Source: Sphagnum compactum (Eukaryota; Bryophyta; Sphagnopsida; Sphagnales). Taken from it: a DNA stretch of 64,000 nucleotides. The stretch covers positions 11,718,001-11,782,000 of the forward strand of contig OZ234501.1 in assembly GCA_965153455.1 (NCBI GenBank). Reading direction: 5' to 3'. Positions 1 through 12,881 of this stretch are shown piece after piece. Both the position numbers and the translations under genes were made by a program. Every line of letters starts with the position of its first letter. Position 1 is the first letter of the stretch. Under the pieces are notes generated by a model, which saw nothing but the letters and a program-made list of their open reading frames with translations, was not told the DNA's origin and did not search any database.

Positions 1-1990
1 CTATTACCCTTGATTTCCACTACCACAGACTAGTTGCTACCTTCATGTGGTAGCTAATAGCTTAAGGCTCCAGAAACTATTTAATGGTTAACCCTTTTAC
101 TTTTTGTCCTAAAAGAAATGCAAAGATACTAGCTCAAGGAAACATCCTACTTTTATCACCTAAACAATTCTACCTTTCACACTTAATAGAACATCAATGT
201 GACATAAGAAACTTGAGTCCTTTAACCACCTTCCATTAAAATCACACACAAAGTACATACTTCTTTTTCCATTCCTCTCTTATACTCTCCAAATGAAAGT
301 TCTACATACACCAAAAGTCTCCAATGAATTATAAATTCCCCCAACCCTTTTCCTAGTCCCCCTTCCCCACATATCGCACCTGCAAGACTCACATCAAGAC
401 CCCTAGAAAATAGGGCCCTTATCATCATCTGTTCCTAGAAATCTTCTAAATGATTTGGTGGATTATCCCCAACCACTCACTAACCCAAGCTACCTAATCC
501 CGCTAATTTCACCTTTTGGGTAAAGGACAATAAGTCTACCACTAGTAACTAATAGTCACTAGGAGGCCTATGAAACTAATTAGTCTAGATATTTCTAACC
601 GTTAACAATGGCCTCCGATCAATATTGTCCTCCAGGAAGTAAGATCTAAGGAACAAGGTCAACATCTTATTAATCAAGAAAAAACTACCTTCATTGCTTA
701 TTTTAACTATTCAAATAATAAGCAAGAAACCACACAAAGAGCAAAAGAAGGTAGGGTCTATTGTCTAAGAGTAGACCTATTGTAGTATTTGGGGCTATTC
801 CAAAGGTGCTAGAAGAAGAAAACATAGAAAGGCAACATGGGAAAGGAACATAACTAAAAAATAACTATTTTCCAAGGCTTTGTAGTACTTTCAATGCGCT
901 AGATGTTGCCCTAATGAGTTTATAGGCCTCCCACATCTATTGTCCCATTTCAACAGCGCCAATAAACCCTTTGGTAACCATGCATATCATTTGTAACACC
1001 CCAAAATGCCTCCCCAACATTGCCTACCCTCTGAAATAAGCTACACCAATTTTTGACCACTGCTTACCGCCTGTGGCAATCCCTCCAAATCTACAAACTA
1101 TTACTTTCAAATGTTTCCCTTTCTTCTTATTGTCACCTACTACCTACTACCTTCTTGTGGCAACCATTAGCTTATTAATCTAAAGACTACCATGCGGTAT
1201 CTCTCCTTGCTCTCTATTCTAATAGAAACGCAAAAATGCCATGAAGAAGGGCAACATACCTTGTATAATCTTAAACTACTATACTTCCCACACTTCCTAA
1301 TAGAATGAATGTACACCCAACACATAGAAATTTTTCAACCATTTTCCATTAAAATCCCACACAAATACAAATACATTCCTCACTACTCTTTCCTCCTTAG
1401 TGTTACAACACACACGTTTCTGAACGAGTCTTCCATTCCAACCACCAACTACAAAAGTATCAAATGCCTTAGAAGTCCTCCAAAACCTCTTCTAATCCTC
1501 CTTCTCACAAAGCCACTCAAGGCTCACATTGACCCCATGAAAATAGGCCCTTACCTAATCCCTTCCTAGAAATCTTCTAAATGATTAGGTAGATTACTCC
1601 CAACCACTCACTAACTTGAACTATTTAAACCCCACTAGCTTCATTCTTTTACTAAGGGGACGTTAAGTCTACCATTAATAATTATTAATTACTAGGAGGC
1701 ATGTGGTACTAACTAGTCTAAAGATTTCTACCCCTTAACAAGAATGATAGGAATCTTTTTCTTAGTCCCTCTTTTCTATAAATCACACAAGGTCCACATT
1801 CCACCCACAAAAGTAAGTCCTTATCTTAATCCTTTCACAAATCCTTCCTAGTTGACAATAGACAAATACCAATCACCCATTCGCATGGGCTAACTTACCT
1901 AATGATTTTATTTTTTAGATAGACTAAAAGATAGTTTATTTTGATCAACAACTAATGATTACCTTAGATGATTACTAATTTATCTAGAAG
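1..1990. repeat. Degenerate tandem duplication, about 1.1-kb unit
   Basis: Two long stretches resemble each other in order and content: about 1-620 and about 1130-1745, with a partial third copy at about 1750-1990. Shared landmarks include a 'ctaccttc.tgtgg' stretch, 'cattaaaatc.cacacaaa', the 'aaatcttctaaatgatt.ggt' stretch and an 'actaggaggc' stretch. The copies differ by many substitutions and small indels, so the duplication is old. I see no convincing protein-coding sequence in it; the short ORFs at 222-428 and 1309-1569 lie in this repeat and resemble nothing I know. Confidence 0.6.
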
Positions 1991-4487
1991 AATTCAAACT
2001 ATTAATTGACATGGCGAAAAAAAAAATTTTTTTAAAACCATTTGAGCCAATTTATTTAATATTTTTCAATTGAAGTAAGGATGGGTTTAAAACATAGTCA
2101 CCCCAAACCAATAATACCAACCCTCCAAAAAAAATGTTTTTATGTTGTTTTTTCGTTGCGATTATGACAAGTCATCAAACTTCCGATAAATTGTTGAAAC
2201 TATGATTTAGGTAAAAACACACTAATAGGAACCAATTTAGGGGTTGCTGAGCTTTATTTAATGTTTACAAGCTTCATAAACTAATTCAATGTTGGATTTT
2301 TGTGTTTAATTTATATAACACCTTTTTTAATATATCAATTTAACATCTAAATAAATTTGAAAGTAATCCAATGTATGTAAAATATTTTTTACCACATTTA
2401 AAGCCGTCAGTGCTTTTCAACATATAACAACATAATTTTTTAAAATTTTACTATTATTACATACATCATTAAAGTAATAATTATAAACACAGTGTGTCAT
2501 CTTTGGACGAGTAATTTCAATTATAGGCACATTAATCAAGCTGAACAATTCCTTGTGAATGTTGTATCCGTGATGTTAGCATAGTGACATTCAATTTGAC
2601 TAGATAACTTGTTTTTCTTTGTCAAATGAACATACCTAGTTTTGCTCATAGTCAAATTAGACATGATCAATCATTTCAAACTAGTAGCCTTGACTCAAGG
2701 TAACTTAGTCATAATGTTAGTAGTGTAAAAACTATGGTTTTATTCTAATGATTTCATGGATAGTTCCACATTGAGTTCAACATGAATTCAAAGTTGTATC
2801 CATCCATTTCCTTGATGAATGGGCCTCTTTACTTGAGCCCATTCTTGATTGAACATTTTGTTTCACTATTGAAAAGGTATTGAGTTCTTGATGTGGAATG
2901 GGAACCACTAAAAGTTCACCCAATCAAGAAGTGGGAAATGTAGTTCCAATGCCTAGGTGAAGGTCAATAAATCAAATTGAGTTGGCAAAAGCACACACCC
3001 ATAATAACTTATTTGAACAAGCTTATATATAAGATCAAAGCTTGTTGGCTCATAGGATCCAAGGTTGACAATCTTATTGTTCCATTTCACTGTTGCATTG
3101 GGGAAGCCAATATGGAGGAATACATGAAGATGTTTACAGAGATTTCCTTCCAACATGTGAAGATTACAAGCTTGGAAGAGTTTGTTCCAAATGATATGGA
3201 AGGTTTGCAAAGGGTTGAGGAAGCTATGCAGAGCACGTATAAGAAATGTGTGTGCAACCAAAGTTGAAGAGGGTGTTGAAAGAAAGGTGTGTGAACATGG
3301 AATTTCATAATATCTAAGGAAAAAAAAATGCACAAAAATGGATGAGGTTGGAGTTGAGGAAGGAGCTAATCAAGAAGTAGAACTTCCATTGTGGATATGT
3401 TGGCATGGAACCATGGCTGATAGGTTGCAAAAAGACCATGATTGAGGCAATGAAATAAGGAATTTTTTAACATATAAATGTAAAGTTCACAACTAGAAAA
3501 TCCAAAGCATGAAAGTGCAAATATCCAAATGGACAAAAATAATTTTCTTGCAAAAGTCTTTGGAGGTTTGTTCCCTAACCCATGAAAGACAAGATGGTTC
3601 ATTACAACCTTGTCATGCAATGAACAATGATGGAGGTGGTGAAATGTGCCATCACCAAGACCATCATTACAATCTAGGATTGGCAAGCTTGTCCAACAAT
3701 GTTAGAAGATTATATCATTAAGATTCTTTAATTTAGAAGAGGCACAAGTTGAAAGTTCTAACCTAAAAATTTAAAACCATTTATTACAATTCTTTCTTTT
3801 TTTAGTCAGAGATTTAGGTACATTGCGAGAATTAAAAAGTTAAAATTTGTGGGATTTACAATAATATTAAATAAAAACCTATTATAATAAATAGCCTTCC
3901 CTTCTATTCCCACAAATATAGAAATTCCCTTTCTTATGTGCATGTATCCATCCATCAACGGATTAAAACTTTCATTCCCCCTTGCCCCTTGGTCAAATGA
4001 AAGGCATGTGTTTTGTTGCTCCTCCCATTGAAAAAAATATTATATCAATTTTATGATGGATTTTTGTTGTTGTTTTCATCCAACCTTGACAAAGCAATTT
4101 TGTGTTTACTTTAAATGACCTTGTATTTTCAAACTTTGAAAGCTTTTGTGGTTTCTAATGTAATAGAATATGATAATTTATTACATGAGAATTATTCAGT
4201 GCACAACATTAATGTTTTAATGTAAAATAATTGATTCCTTTACATGAAAAAAGGTTTTTTTTGAAAGTAATTAAAAGTTTTGAAAATAATTATAATACCT
4301 TGGACGTTAACAACTCAAAATATGGGACCGGTCTCTAATAGGGCCCCCTTTTAAGGGCCTTATTTTGGACATGCCCCCCCCCCTGGGGACTTTTACCCTA
4401 TAGTTTATGGTGGTGTGAAACATTTAATGTCTACAAGGCATTGAATGTGTCCACAAATTGGGCCTAATGATATTTGTATGTATCTAA
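1991..4487. other. AT-rich spacer with weak coding-like remnants
   Basis: I see no gene here that I can name. A plus-strand ORF at 2977-3267 (96 codons) and adjacent open stretches at 2760-2950 and 3509-3721 have a coding-like feel (for example a CCIGEANMEEYMKM stretch). None shows a known domain, a clear start context or splice structure. They may be decayed transposon or gene fragments. The rest is AT-rich with homopolymer runs. Confidence 0.3.
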
Positions 4488-4700
4488 AGGTGCATTCACA
4501 CTTGGTGTTAAGGACTCTAGTGTCAAGTCCCTTAACATCATGCTAGGCATTTAGGACTTAAATCTACTTATCATGAAGATTTTATGTTAAGCTAAAATTC
4601 ACTTAACATTAAGCTAGCACCTATTTAACGTAGTGTGTCACCTAGGATGCCACCTAGATTTTCATTTAACATTGACTTAGCATCAAGTGTGAATGCACCA
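4488..4700. mobile_element. MITE-like element with about 20-bp terminal inverted repeats and possible TAA target duplication
   Basis: The left end reads GGTGCATTCACACTTGGTG from 4489. The right end, read on the other strand from 4699, is GGTGCATTCACACTTGATG, so the two ends form a near-perfect inverted repeat with a short imperfect extension inward. The flanks are TAA at 4485-4487 and TAA at 4701-4703, consistent with a 3-bp TWA target duplication of the PIF/Harbinger type. The interior is AT-rich and non-coding, with repeated TTAACAT-type words. Diverged relatives of the right end appear near 58150-58180, and similar interior words near 54590-54740. Superfamily assignment is inference; the inverted repeat is visible directly. 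Confidence 0.7.
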
Positions 4701-6855
4701 TAATATGTATTAAAGAAGATGCCTCCCGAGGCGAGGGTGTATTCTAAGAGAAATATACCCTTAGGGGGTCACCTTCCTTTCCTTGGTGTAAAAGGTTTCT
4801 AGGACAAATCCAGGTTAAACTAGTATTGCTTTACTTCCCTCAAAAGGGGCGCTTCTTGAAAATTTGCAATTTAAGAAGCCTAAAAAGTGGCATAATCTGC
4901 CCTCAAAATCCTTTTACTTTAGAATCAATATGTTTTTTTGTCATTGGCACATTGCAAATTATAAAAAAGTTGAACTTGGGAAGGGCCCTAGGATCTAATT
5001 AATTGAAAGATGAATAAATTAATAAGTGCCTCTACCTTGTTTGTGAATTGTTCACTTGCAAATATTTTCTTATTTTATTGAGTCATGCATTCTTATCCTA
5101 AGTGGGATGCTAAATGTCCCCTTAATGAGTTTTGTCTAACACACTTTTGGACTTGTCTTTTTGCACCTTATGTGGTTTGTGTGGAACCAAACTTGCACAA
5201 TTCTTCATGTTTTGCACACAAATAGAGAAGTTTCTTTTTTTCATTTAACATAGTCACATGGTCAAAATAGTCATCAAGCCTTGTAGGAGAAACTAAGTTT
5301 TGAGCATTGTTGGGCATTTCTTTGTGCCAAATAATGTTTTTGATGAGATGGTGTTCAACATCTTCCTTATCATCCTAAAGGTATGTTTTCATGTCTTGTG
5401 TTCGCCCATGGGCCATTATGCAATTGTAATTAATTGCTCAAATGAATGGTTATTATGTTCACATCATTCTATTTCAACCCACTTTGAAAGAATTCACACT
5501 TGATAGAGAATCGATGCGACTAGGACCAAGCTAGATTTATTTTTTTTGCATTTGTCCAATTAGTTTTTGAAAAAAATAAACTAACATTCGTTGGTCTAGT
5601 GGGAATCATTTTTTTGAGGTTTTTTTTTTTTCAAATGTTCTTGGTTGGCACAAAATCATGGGGAGAGGCTTGCACTTTGCAAACCACAAATTTGGTGTGG
5701 AGAATTGTGCTTGCACGAGGTGTTAGTGGATATGAAGTTTATCAATCAAAAACTTCAACACTTTGAATCAAGCTGCGTCAACCAAAGAGCAACACAATCA
5801 CAACACCTTCCAATTCAAAGGAACACCTCTCCCAATTTCCAATTGCAAGAAAGTTCTTTAAAGTTTTCATGTGAGGATTAGGATTTTTGAAACCTAAACC
5901 TTTCTAATCTTCAATTTTTGAAAGGAACATGGTGTTAGTAGACACCTCTCAAAAGGATGAATTTTTTTTGTTGTCATAGATAGTAAAAGGCTTAACTTGT
6001 GGCAAATTTTCTTGTTGGCAATGTGGTCAATCGCCGCTTGATGTCTTAAGGTGGCCCAACTTGTTCAAACCTTGGTTGGCATATGGCTAGCCCATTCCTT
6101 CAACCATCCTCCTTCAATCCCTCCACCAAAAATTGGAGCCCAACCTACCCAAATTGCATTGCACCATAACCAAAAACTCCCAATTTAGTTTCTTGGTTAC
6201 TTGTTGCCTCCTCTACCGGATTTTGTAGTAGTAAATCACATCCTTTGTCTAGCAATAATGACTCCTTCCATGTTATAGCATCTTTGTCGAGTAAACAAAT
6301 CACGGTTTGTAATAGTGAGCAAGAATGTGGCATGGAATGCACTAAAGCTTGTTTTTGAATTCCCATATTGCTTGGCCATTGTTCCACCTTCCATGTAAAG
6401 GGGGGGTTGGGGGAGCCAAAGGGATGTTTCTATTTTTGAGGAGGGAAGCATATTTAGGCTTCTATGTTGGGGGAGTGCACCATGTTCCAAAAATATTGGT
6501 CATGGGCCAATCAAATGGCTCCTTCTGGAGAAAAAAAAAAAAAAACTTTGGGTGCACCAGTCACTAATTAATAGAAGCATGAATAAGTACCCCCCAGTTT
6601 GGCACAAAATTGGCACCCAATAATAAGTAGGCCAATATTTATGTATAACTACTTCACAGACATACGAATTGAAATTCATTTTATAATGCAGGCAGGATGA
6701 GGACTAGAAAAGGATGAAACTCATTTTCTCATACAGGATGATAAAGAAAAAAAGGACCAAATTTAGTATTCAAATGAGGATGGAATTATCATGGAGGAGG
6801 AGGAGAAGGGGATGAAATTCATTTATGAAATTCAGGGATGAAAAAAGAAGCAAAA
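4701..6855. other. Non-coding AT-rich spacer
   Basis: I see no recognisable gene. Short ORFs on both strands (for example plus 5645-5881 and overlapping minus and plus ORFs at 6145-6567) have no known domains and overlap each other. Poly-T and poly-A runs are common. Confidence 0.5.
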
Positions 6856-6905
6856 AAAATTTGGACCATTTCTCGATTTGTGCGTGTCATCCTTGCGCAG
6901 GGGCC

Positions 6906-6937
<32 letters not shown>

Positions 6938-6957
6938 TCAGATGTCTCCGAAGAGAC
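6856..6957 (-). ncRNA. U6: U6 spliceosomal snRNA
   Basis: The minus strand from 6957 begins with the U6 5' stem-loop (GTCTCTTCGGAGAC). It continues through the universally conserved core containing ACAGAGA and the AGC triad, then the GCATGGCCCCTGCGCAAGG stretch and the 3' part ending GGTCCAAA. A run of eight T (plus-strand A 6852-6859) follows, which is the RNA polymerase III terminator. U6 pairs with U4 and U2 and forms the catalytic centre of the spliceosome. I see no change in the conserved core, so the gene looks functional. The 3' boundary is set within a few bases by the T run. Confidence 0.96.
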
Positions 6958-6980
6958 AGAAGTTGATTAGCGCTTTCCGT

Positions 6981-7022
6981 TTATATAGACCGGATAATTA
7001 TTTCTGCAAAGCTTATGGGTTA
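6981..7022 (-). promoter_or_regulatory. U6 promoter: TATA box and degenerate upstream sequence element
   Basis: A TATATAA box (minus strand, 6987-6981) lies 24-30 bp upstream of the U6 start, the expected place for a plant pol III snRNA TATA. A weak match to the plant upstream sequence element RTCCCACATCG (AACCCATAAGC, minus strand 7022-7012, about 6 of 11) sits about 24 bp further upstream. The TATA is clear; the upstream element is poor and tentative. Confidence 0.65.
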
Positions 7023-8060
7023 TATACTGCAACCTCCTCTCCTTCTTGTCCTTCTTTGGGAGATCCTTCTCCTCAGCTTTTTCTGGATCAGTTTCGCACA
7101 AGATTTCAACACAACTCCGTTGGCACTTCCAAGCACCCTGTCAGCCTAACATTCGCGCCACAAAATCGTGGTTTTCATGGTTTGGATTTTCGGGGTCGGT
7201 GAATACCTGCAACGATTTCTCCTTGAGCATCAATCCTTTTCTTTTCGGTTTCTTACTGGGGCAACCCCCTGTTGCACAATGATCATTCATTCCTTGCCTC
7301 ACTTACGACAATTGCGGTGGGTGTCGCACTACACAATGTCTTCCGACGTTTTTTTGGAACCGTGCTTCCACTGGGTGGCCTCTCGCGAGCTCAGATTGAT
7401 TACCTTGTGGAACCCTCCAACTTCCGTAATGTTTTGCTACTTTGGAGGTCGTTTCTTTGTCGGAGCTCCCTCGTTTCTCTTCTCTCTCGTTAGATCTCTT
7501 GTAGTTCATTTCTGAAGCGCCCATTTGTTCTACTTTGTGGATTTCTTATAAATGTTTCCCTTGCACTTATATGCACAGTTTACATGATTGGATCTCGTGG
7601 ACCAATGGCAGCAATAGGTTTCAGAATTTTCTCACCTAAACAAACCCAGCTTCAACATCTTCCACCTGCCAATTGTTCAGAGCCACCCCCCTAGGATTCA
7701 TTTTTTTGTGTGGCCCGGCTACATGTGGCCTGCAGATTCCCCCATCTCCAAACCCAAAACATTCACTTACCTACTCGACCTAAAATCCAGACTCAGCTGA
7801 AAATTTGCTCCAGCATAGGAGGCTGAAAAACCCTAGTTCCAGCAACTGCACCTATTTCACCTTCAAAGTGTTATTGTGGAGTGCTCATCATCTCTGCATC
7901 CAATCCCATGCTACGCAGCCATTTTATCATGCAAACTCATTTTCCAGAGCTCCAGATCTAATGTTTGCTGGTCCATACTTACAAACACAATGGTAAATGG
8001 ACCCATTCAAGAATTGCTGGGCTAGCGTTAAGGATTTAGGGTGCTTTCACCACAACAAGC
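7023..8060. other. Spacer between U6 and the PANK-like remnant
   Basis: Several overlapping ORFs in different frames (7046-7524) are open, but no frame shows a domain I recognise and none has splice support. The sequence is more GC-rich than the spacers to the left. No gene called. Confidence 0.4.
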
Positions 8061-8243
8061 TTCAATATGAGCATTGAAGTTCCTGCGGAGCAATTGACCC
8101 ATTCCTTCCAACACTATAAGGTCAGCATCTTGTACAATGTCGGCAAGCTCTGAGATTCCTTGTCCAAAATCAATACATGGGCTGTCCACACCCATTTTCC
8201 ACCACCATCAAAACAGGGATTGCTGCTAACTCCTCTGCAGATC
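8061..8243 (-). pseudogene. Remnant exon of plant pantothenate kinase 2-type (PANK/DUF89) gene, frameshifted
   Basis: After an acceptor-like TTGCAG, the minus strand from 8243 encodes an EELAAIPVLMVVENGCG stretch. In a second frame it continues with PCIDF..ISELAD...DADLIVLEGMG. Together these match the end of the DUF89 metal-dependent phosphatase domain at the C-terminus of plant PANK2 proteins, including the signature DADLxVLEGMG. A single extra base near 8184 separates the two frames, so the reading frame is broken. After the NFNAH stretch near 8061 the similarity stops, and the expected last exon (LKLAMVKN... region) is not visible downstream. I did not find the upstream kinase exons between 8244 and 12800. 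The intact protein would phosphorylate pantothenate for CoA synthesis and remove damaged phosphopantetheine. A sequencing error at the frameshift cannot be excluded, but the missing exons argue for a dead fragment. Confidence 0.55.
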
Positions 8244-11200
8244 CTGCAATCATCAAAATTCAATGTTCACAGTTCAGACAATCTTTGCCTCAAAAACACT
8301 GCCAAATTTGAAGCATAATGGTTGTTAGACACATTTCATGGGAGAAATCTGGCAACATTCTGCCACCATAGAACATGAATCGGTCCCAACTGCCTCAGTT
8401 GGTATAGATGTCTACAAACAAAAACTCATTCAACTTCCAAATTTTGTCTATCATATGGCATTTAGGTACTGATCACTAAAACTCTAGTAAAAAACTCTCC
8501 TATCCAACATCAAATGGCAGACCTCATCCTGAGTCAATGATATATGAACCTTCAAATCAAAGGACATCTTAATGGTAAACATAGCTATTTAAATGGGACA
8601 GATTTGCCCTTGTTTCCAATAGTAGACAATACATAAACAACACAGTCCAGACAATCATAATTCAAGCCTTTTCATAGTATAATTTACGCTTTTTTTGTAG
8701 TTTCAGGATTGTCATTCAAAATTCAAAATTCTTAACCATTGCTTTATAACATAATTCAGTCAAATACAGTTCAAAGGCGAACAAAGGTTTGTATCTAGAA
8801 ACTCCTGGCCATAAGCAATGCCACCATCTGTTACAACTTTTAGCAATCCTTCCATATGCATCCTGCAAAAGAAAAATGTCAGGAGTTGGGGAGAACTTGA
8901 TGAAGCCGTTCAGGTCAGAATATCTGCACTAGCTCCTCATCTGCCTTGTCTGCAAAGGAACCATTTGATCCAACTATAATACTTGTGATATATCTCTGGA
9001 GTTGGATGGAGCAACTCAATGTGCAAGATTTAACTGTAAAAAAACTACCGCTTTTCCACATACATTCTTACAAAACAGTGCCAATGCTTCAACTGCCCAG
9101 TCTGCAGCCTAAACTCCTGAACTAAGAAGTCAATCAACACATGTCAATTCTCTGCTTTAGCAAGCTAGGTAAATCCATGTTGCACAGTTTTGAGAACTTT
9201 CACTTCTGTGAACACACTGCTGACAAGGTGTGAACTGCTCCTTACCTGGCTGTTGTTTTGTCTAAGAATTTTGCAGATGCTGTCATTTACTGGTTGAACA
9301 AATGATTTGTGAGGAATTAAGGTGACAGAAACAGAAATCACAGTCTTGTTGGTGCATTGCAACAGCATCAAAGGGAATAAGGGAGGTGGTTTAGGTTTTG
9401 ACTGCTGGGCTTTGCTGCCAGGGGAGAATGACACAAATGTGGGAATCAGTGTCTTACCAGGCTTGTAGAGTCCAAGGCTCCAGGTAGCATACATCACAAA
9501 CTGCCCATGATGTCATCAAGCACATCAAATGCATGGTGAACAATTGCCTATGGCACATAACATATGCCAGACATCTTTTACTCAAAGAATTACATTGCAC
9601 ATTTCAAAGGAAAGACAAGCAAAGAACAAAATGCAGAAGCACATACTTGTTGCTGTTCCAAAAAACATCTACAAAAATCTGTTGTGTGTGATTGCAATTG
9701 GACAGACTGTGCAATCAAGCTCAAAAGCCCCCTGCACATGAACCCTTAGAGATTGTCAGAGGGAACAAATCCCATTGTGTCTTCCTGATGGACTTGCACA
9801 AGAGCAATCTAGTGCAGTACAGCTTTACATTAGAAACTAGCTGCAAGCAACAAAAAAATATTGATTTTGACCCACCTTCTTGGACCTGACTGTGCATTCG
9901 TTGTTGACACAATTGCCTTCAGGGGATGCTAGTAAAGAGTTAGAACGTTAGAACTGGGTCTTCCACATGATGGTTTAGCCTGTACATAATTGATAGAACA
10001 TCCCAGCAAATTTAGCAGAACCAACTCGAACAATGTACATTACTCCTTACATAGCTGCTCTGCTAAACCCTTTCTTCTCAGGATTCAGTTAGTGAAGATC
10101 ATCCACGGGCACTGTCATTTCCAGGCAAAACAGTACAAATGCAGGCTAATGCAGAGTTTAGTGATGTTAGTTATGGAACAAGCCCAGATATTGTGATTGA
10201 GGTGTAACAAAAGAGATGAAGGGGCTAGGTTGAACATACTTTTATAGAACAAGAAGATGATGTTAGACTCTGTTCTGTTCAACAAGATACAACCCAAACT
10301 TTCAAGAACAGTTGAGTGAAGAAAGCCTGTCCCACCACCCTAATCCATCAGTCTCAATTCCAGCTTAGAAACTCTCACAGCTGGTTCTATAACAAAGATC
10401 CCACTTTCTCTTGGTTCAAACAGAAGTACTTGTGGTGAGTCAGGTGATCAGGAAAGAGGGTTGCCCAAATATTGGAATGAAGACAGGAACTTACCAACCC
10501 AACCAGGGTGCTTATGCATATGATCACTGCAAAAGCAGTCATTTTCTCGAGTATGAAGAAAGCAATCATCAGTATATTTGCAATGAAAACCTGCACAGAA
10601 CTCAGTACAGAGTTGGTGAGGCACTCTATTGGATCAAGGTATTGCTAACAGAGGACCATTTCCAGTTCCCTGTTGTTTGGAACAGATCACATATTGGAGA
10701 ACTGCAGACAAAGGCCATGACAGAACTTTGATGAATCAGGAGGGCACCTGCTTGGCCCATCTACTTGGCCAGGGGCCATGGTACTTAACACTACCTGTCC
10801 ACAATGCCACGAAGACACTGCACATGAACTGCACCAGGCTGGAATCCAGACACCCGTCACAGTGACAGTACATTAACCATCAGGCTTAAAGAACAAAACC
10901 AACATTTGATGACAATGCATACTCATGGAACAATGAGGAAAAAATGATAATCCAAGGTACCCGGATGACCCCTGCTTGCCTCGAGCTGCCTATTGAAGTG
11001 CGTCATTACCTTTCAGAGCTATGTGAATGCGAAAGAAAAGGTCCCAGAAATATGATCCACTCTACCAAGAGGCACAACATTGTTTGTTCTCCATAACCCT
11101 ACTTTTGCAGCTTAGTCAACAGTGCCAGCAGATGGCAGTAGTCACAATACCTGAGAATTGTTGTGGTAAAACCAGAACAGCATGCTCAGAATTTGACATA

Positions 11201-12811
11201 TACCACCCTGATTTGGGACAAGGGCAATCAAAAGATCTGAATAGAATCCAGAGCATAGATCCAAGAGAAGCTGATGGACAGAAACTCAAAGAATGTGGCA
11301 CAAACATGAAATTGAAAGACCAAAGAGAAGAAGGGAAAGAGGGTACAATACTCCTCTGCAGCAGATTTCGACATAAGCCCATACACATCCATAGACAAAA
11401 AGTGCCCATTTCAAATCCTCCCAACAAACAGATGCTCACAAAATCAAATGATTCCCAAATTAATCTCCAAAAAACAGCTTTCATATTCCAAAGAAATGTT
11501 TCAAGGATGGACATGAGCTCAGAGAGAGACAATCCTCACAGAAGGAAAAATTGGTGAAGTTTGGAAATATGTGCCTCCTGAAAAGATCACTAGCATCTAG
11601 CAATGGATCTACAGAAGACAGCTTCTAGGGAACCCAGCCACCCAGGTCTCACCTTCACCCATTGTGGGCTGGAGAAATGGGGGTGCAGGCCAAGCCAATG
11701 AACTTGGTGACAGTTGGGAATGTGGAGGCTGCCATCTAAATGGCCTAGATTCTGGATTTACAGTGATTGGCAAATATTGAGCTTGCCAGCCTAATCTTTG
11801 CATCCCTAGGCAGTATCACATGCTGTTTGCCTGCATGTGCATCTTGAGGCAATATCATATGGTGTCCGTGCATAGCTGCCAACTACTTATACTTGTGAGC
11901 CCAATTTTTTCAGACACCACAAGTAGAACCACAGGGTTCACCTCGTTCCATTGATCCAATGGACACTCCAATTTGTCCACAAATCCTGCCAGGTAAAATG
12001 CCTGCATGCAGATAGCAAGGGTTTAGGGTTTAGAAAATCACCATTATTGATTGGGACCAAAACTACGAAGGGATTCAATACATGCAAAGCTCACCATTGG
12101 CTACAAAGGAAAGAAGTCACAAGAACAAGACTTCCGCGATCTCTACACAGTCTGTCATCCTCCCAAGTCAGGGTGTACCCCCCATGCTTCAACCTCATAG
12201 ACCCAAACACAAATATGTCATTAAAGAACTCATGTCACTTCGTGCCACAGTTGAAGTCACCAATCTGTTTTCACTTCAAATGCACAAGCATTAAGTGTGA
12301 AGGCTGAGGTTTGATTACTGTCATGGATTTCCAACCAAGATGACCTGCTCCAGCAAACAAGGGCTTCTGCAGACCCAAATCTGGATGCACTCTATGTTCT
12401 GATTTCTTTCAATGCTGACTCGGTCATGGACTTGGACTTATAATGAGGATCTGTGAGGATTGTGATCGGGCAGTACCCACATCATGATATTTCACTTCGT
12501 CATCAGCAGATGCTCGTTGTTGTTGCCTAAAGTATCATGATCTTGAACAGGCAAACACCAAGGTCTGTTCTGAGCAGTTCCAACCCAAAGGGCTGAACTA
12601 CTAGGGGAGCGACAATGGAGCATATCAATCAAGTTGCACTGCAGCAAGATCAATATTTCCTGGTAATGTCGGCGGGACTACTGGCGCCTGCAGAGCGATC
12701 ATATATCACACAAAAATTCTGGAGAATCGAGGTACGAAGTAGAACACACAAAACAAACGAAGAGCAAAGAGGGGCAAGCAAGCAAGCAAGCACGCAAGCA
12801 CCTGTGTCTTA
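8244..12811. other. Long spacer, possibly the decayed body or introns of the PANK-like gene
   Basis: About 4.5 kb without a gene I can support. The base composition is more balanced than in the flanking AT-rich spacers. Open stretches (for example plus 11027-11557, minus 9165-9497) show no recognisable domain, and the former overlaps another long ORF on the opposite strand. If the pantothenate-kinase-like remnant was once a full gene on the minus strand, its upstream exons should lie here, but I could not identify them by eye. A short (CAAG)n stretch lies at about 12776-12800. Confidence 0.35.
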
Positions 12812-12856
12812 ATCCCATATTGGTTGCCGCAAGAGTACTATTCGCAGAGTATATAA
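12812..12856 (+). promoter_or_regulatory. U2 promoter: upstream sequence element and TATA box
   Basis: ATCCCATATTG at 12812-12822 matches the plant snRNA upstream sequence element RTCCCACATCG at 9 of 11 positions. TATATAA follows at 12850-12856, about 26-32 bp before the U2 start. This is the two-element arrangement known for plant pol II snRNA genes. Confidence 0.85.
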
Positions 12857-12881
12857 TCCCCCGGGCGTCGCCGTTTGATTC

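Noticed and set aside
11027-11557. 176-codon plus-strand ORF
   Set aside because: An equally long ORF runs on the other strand, no known domain, and no splice or promoter context.
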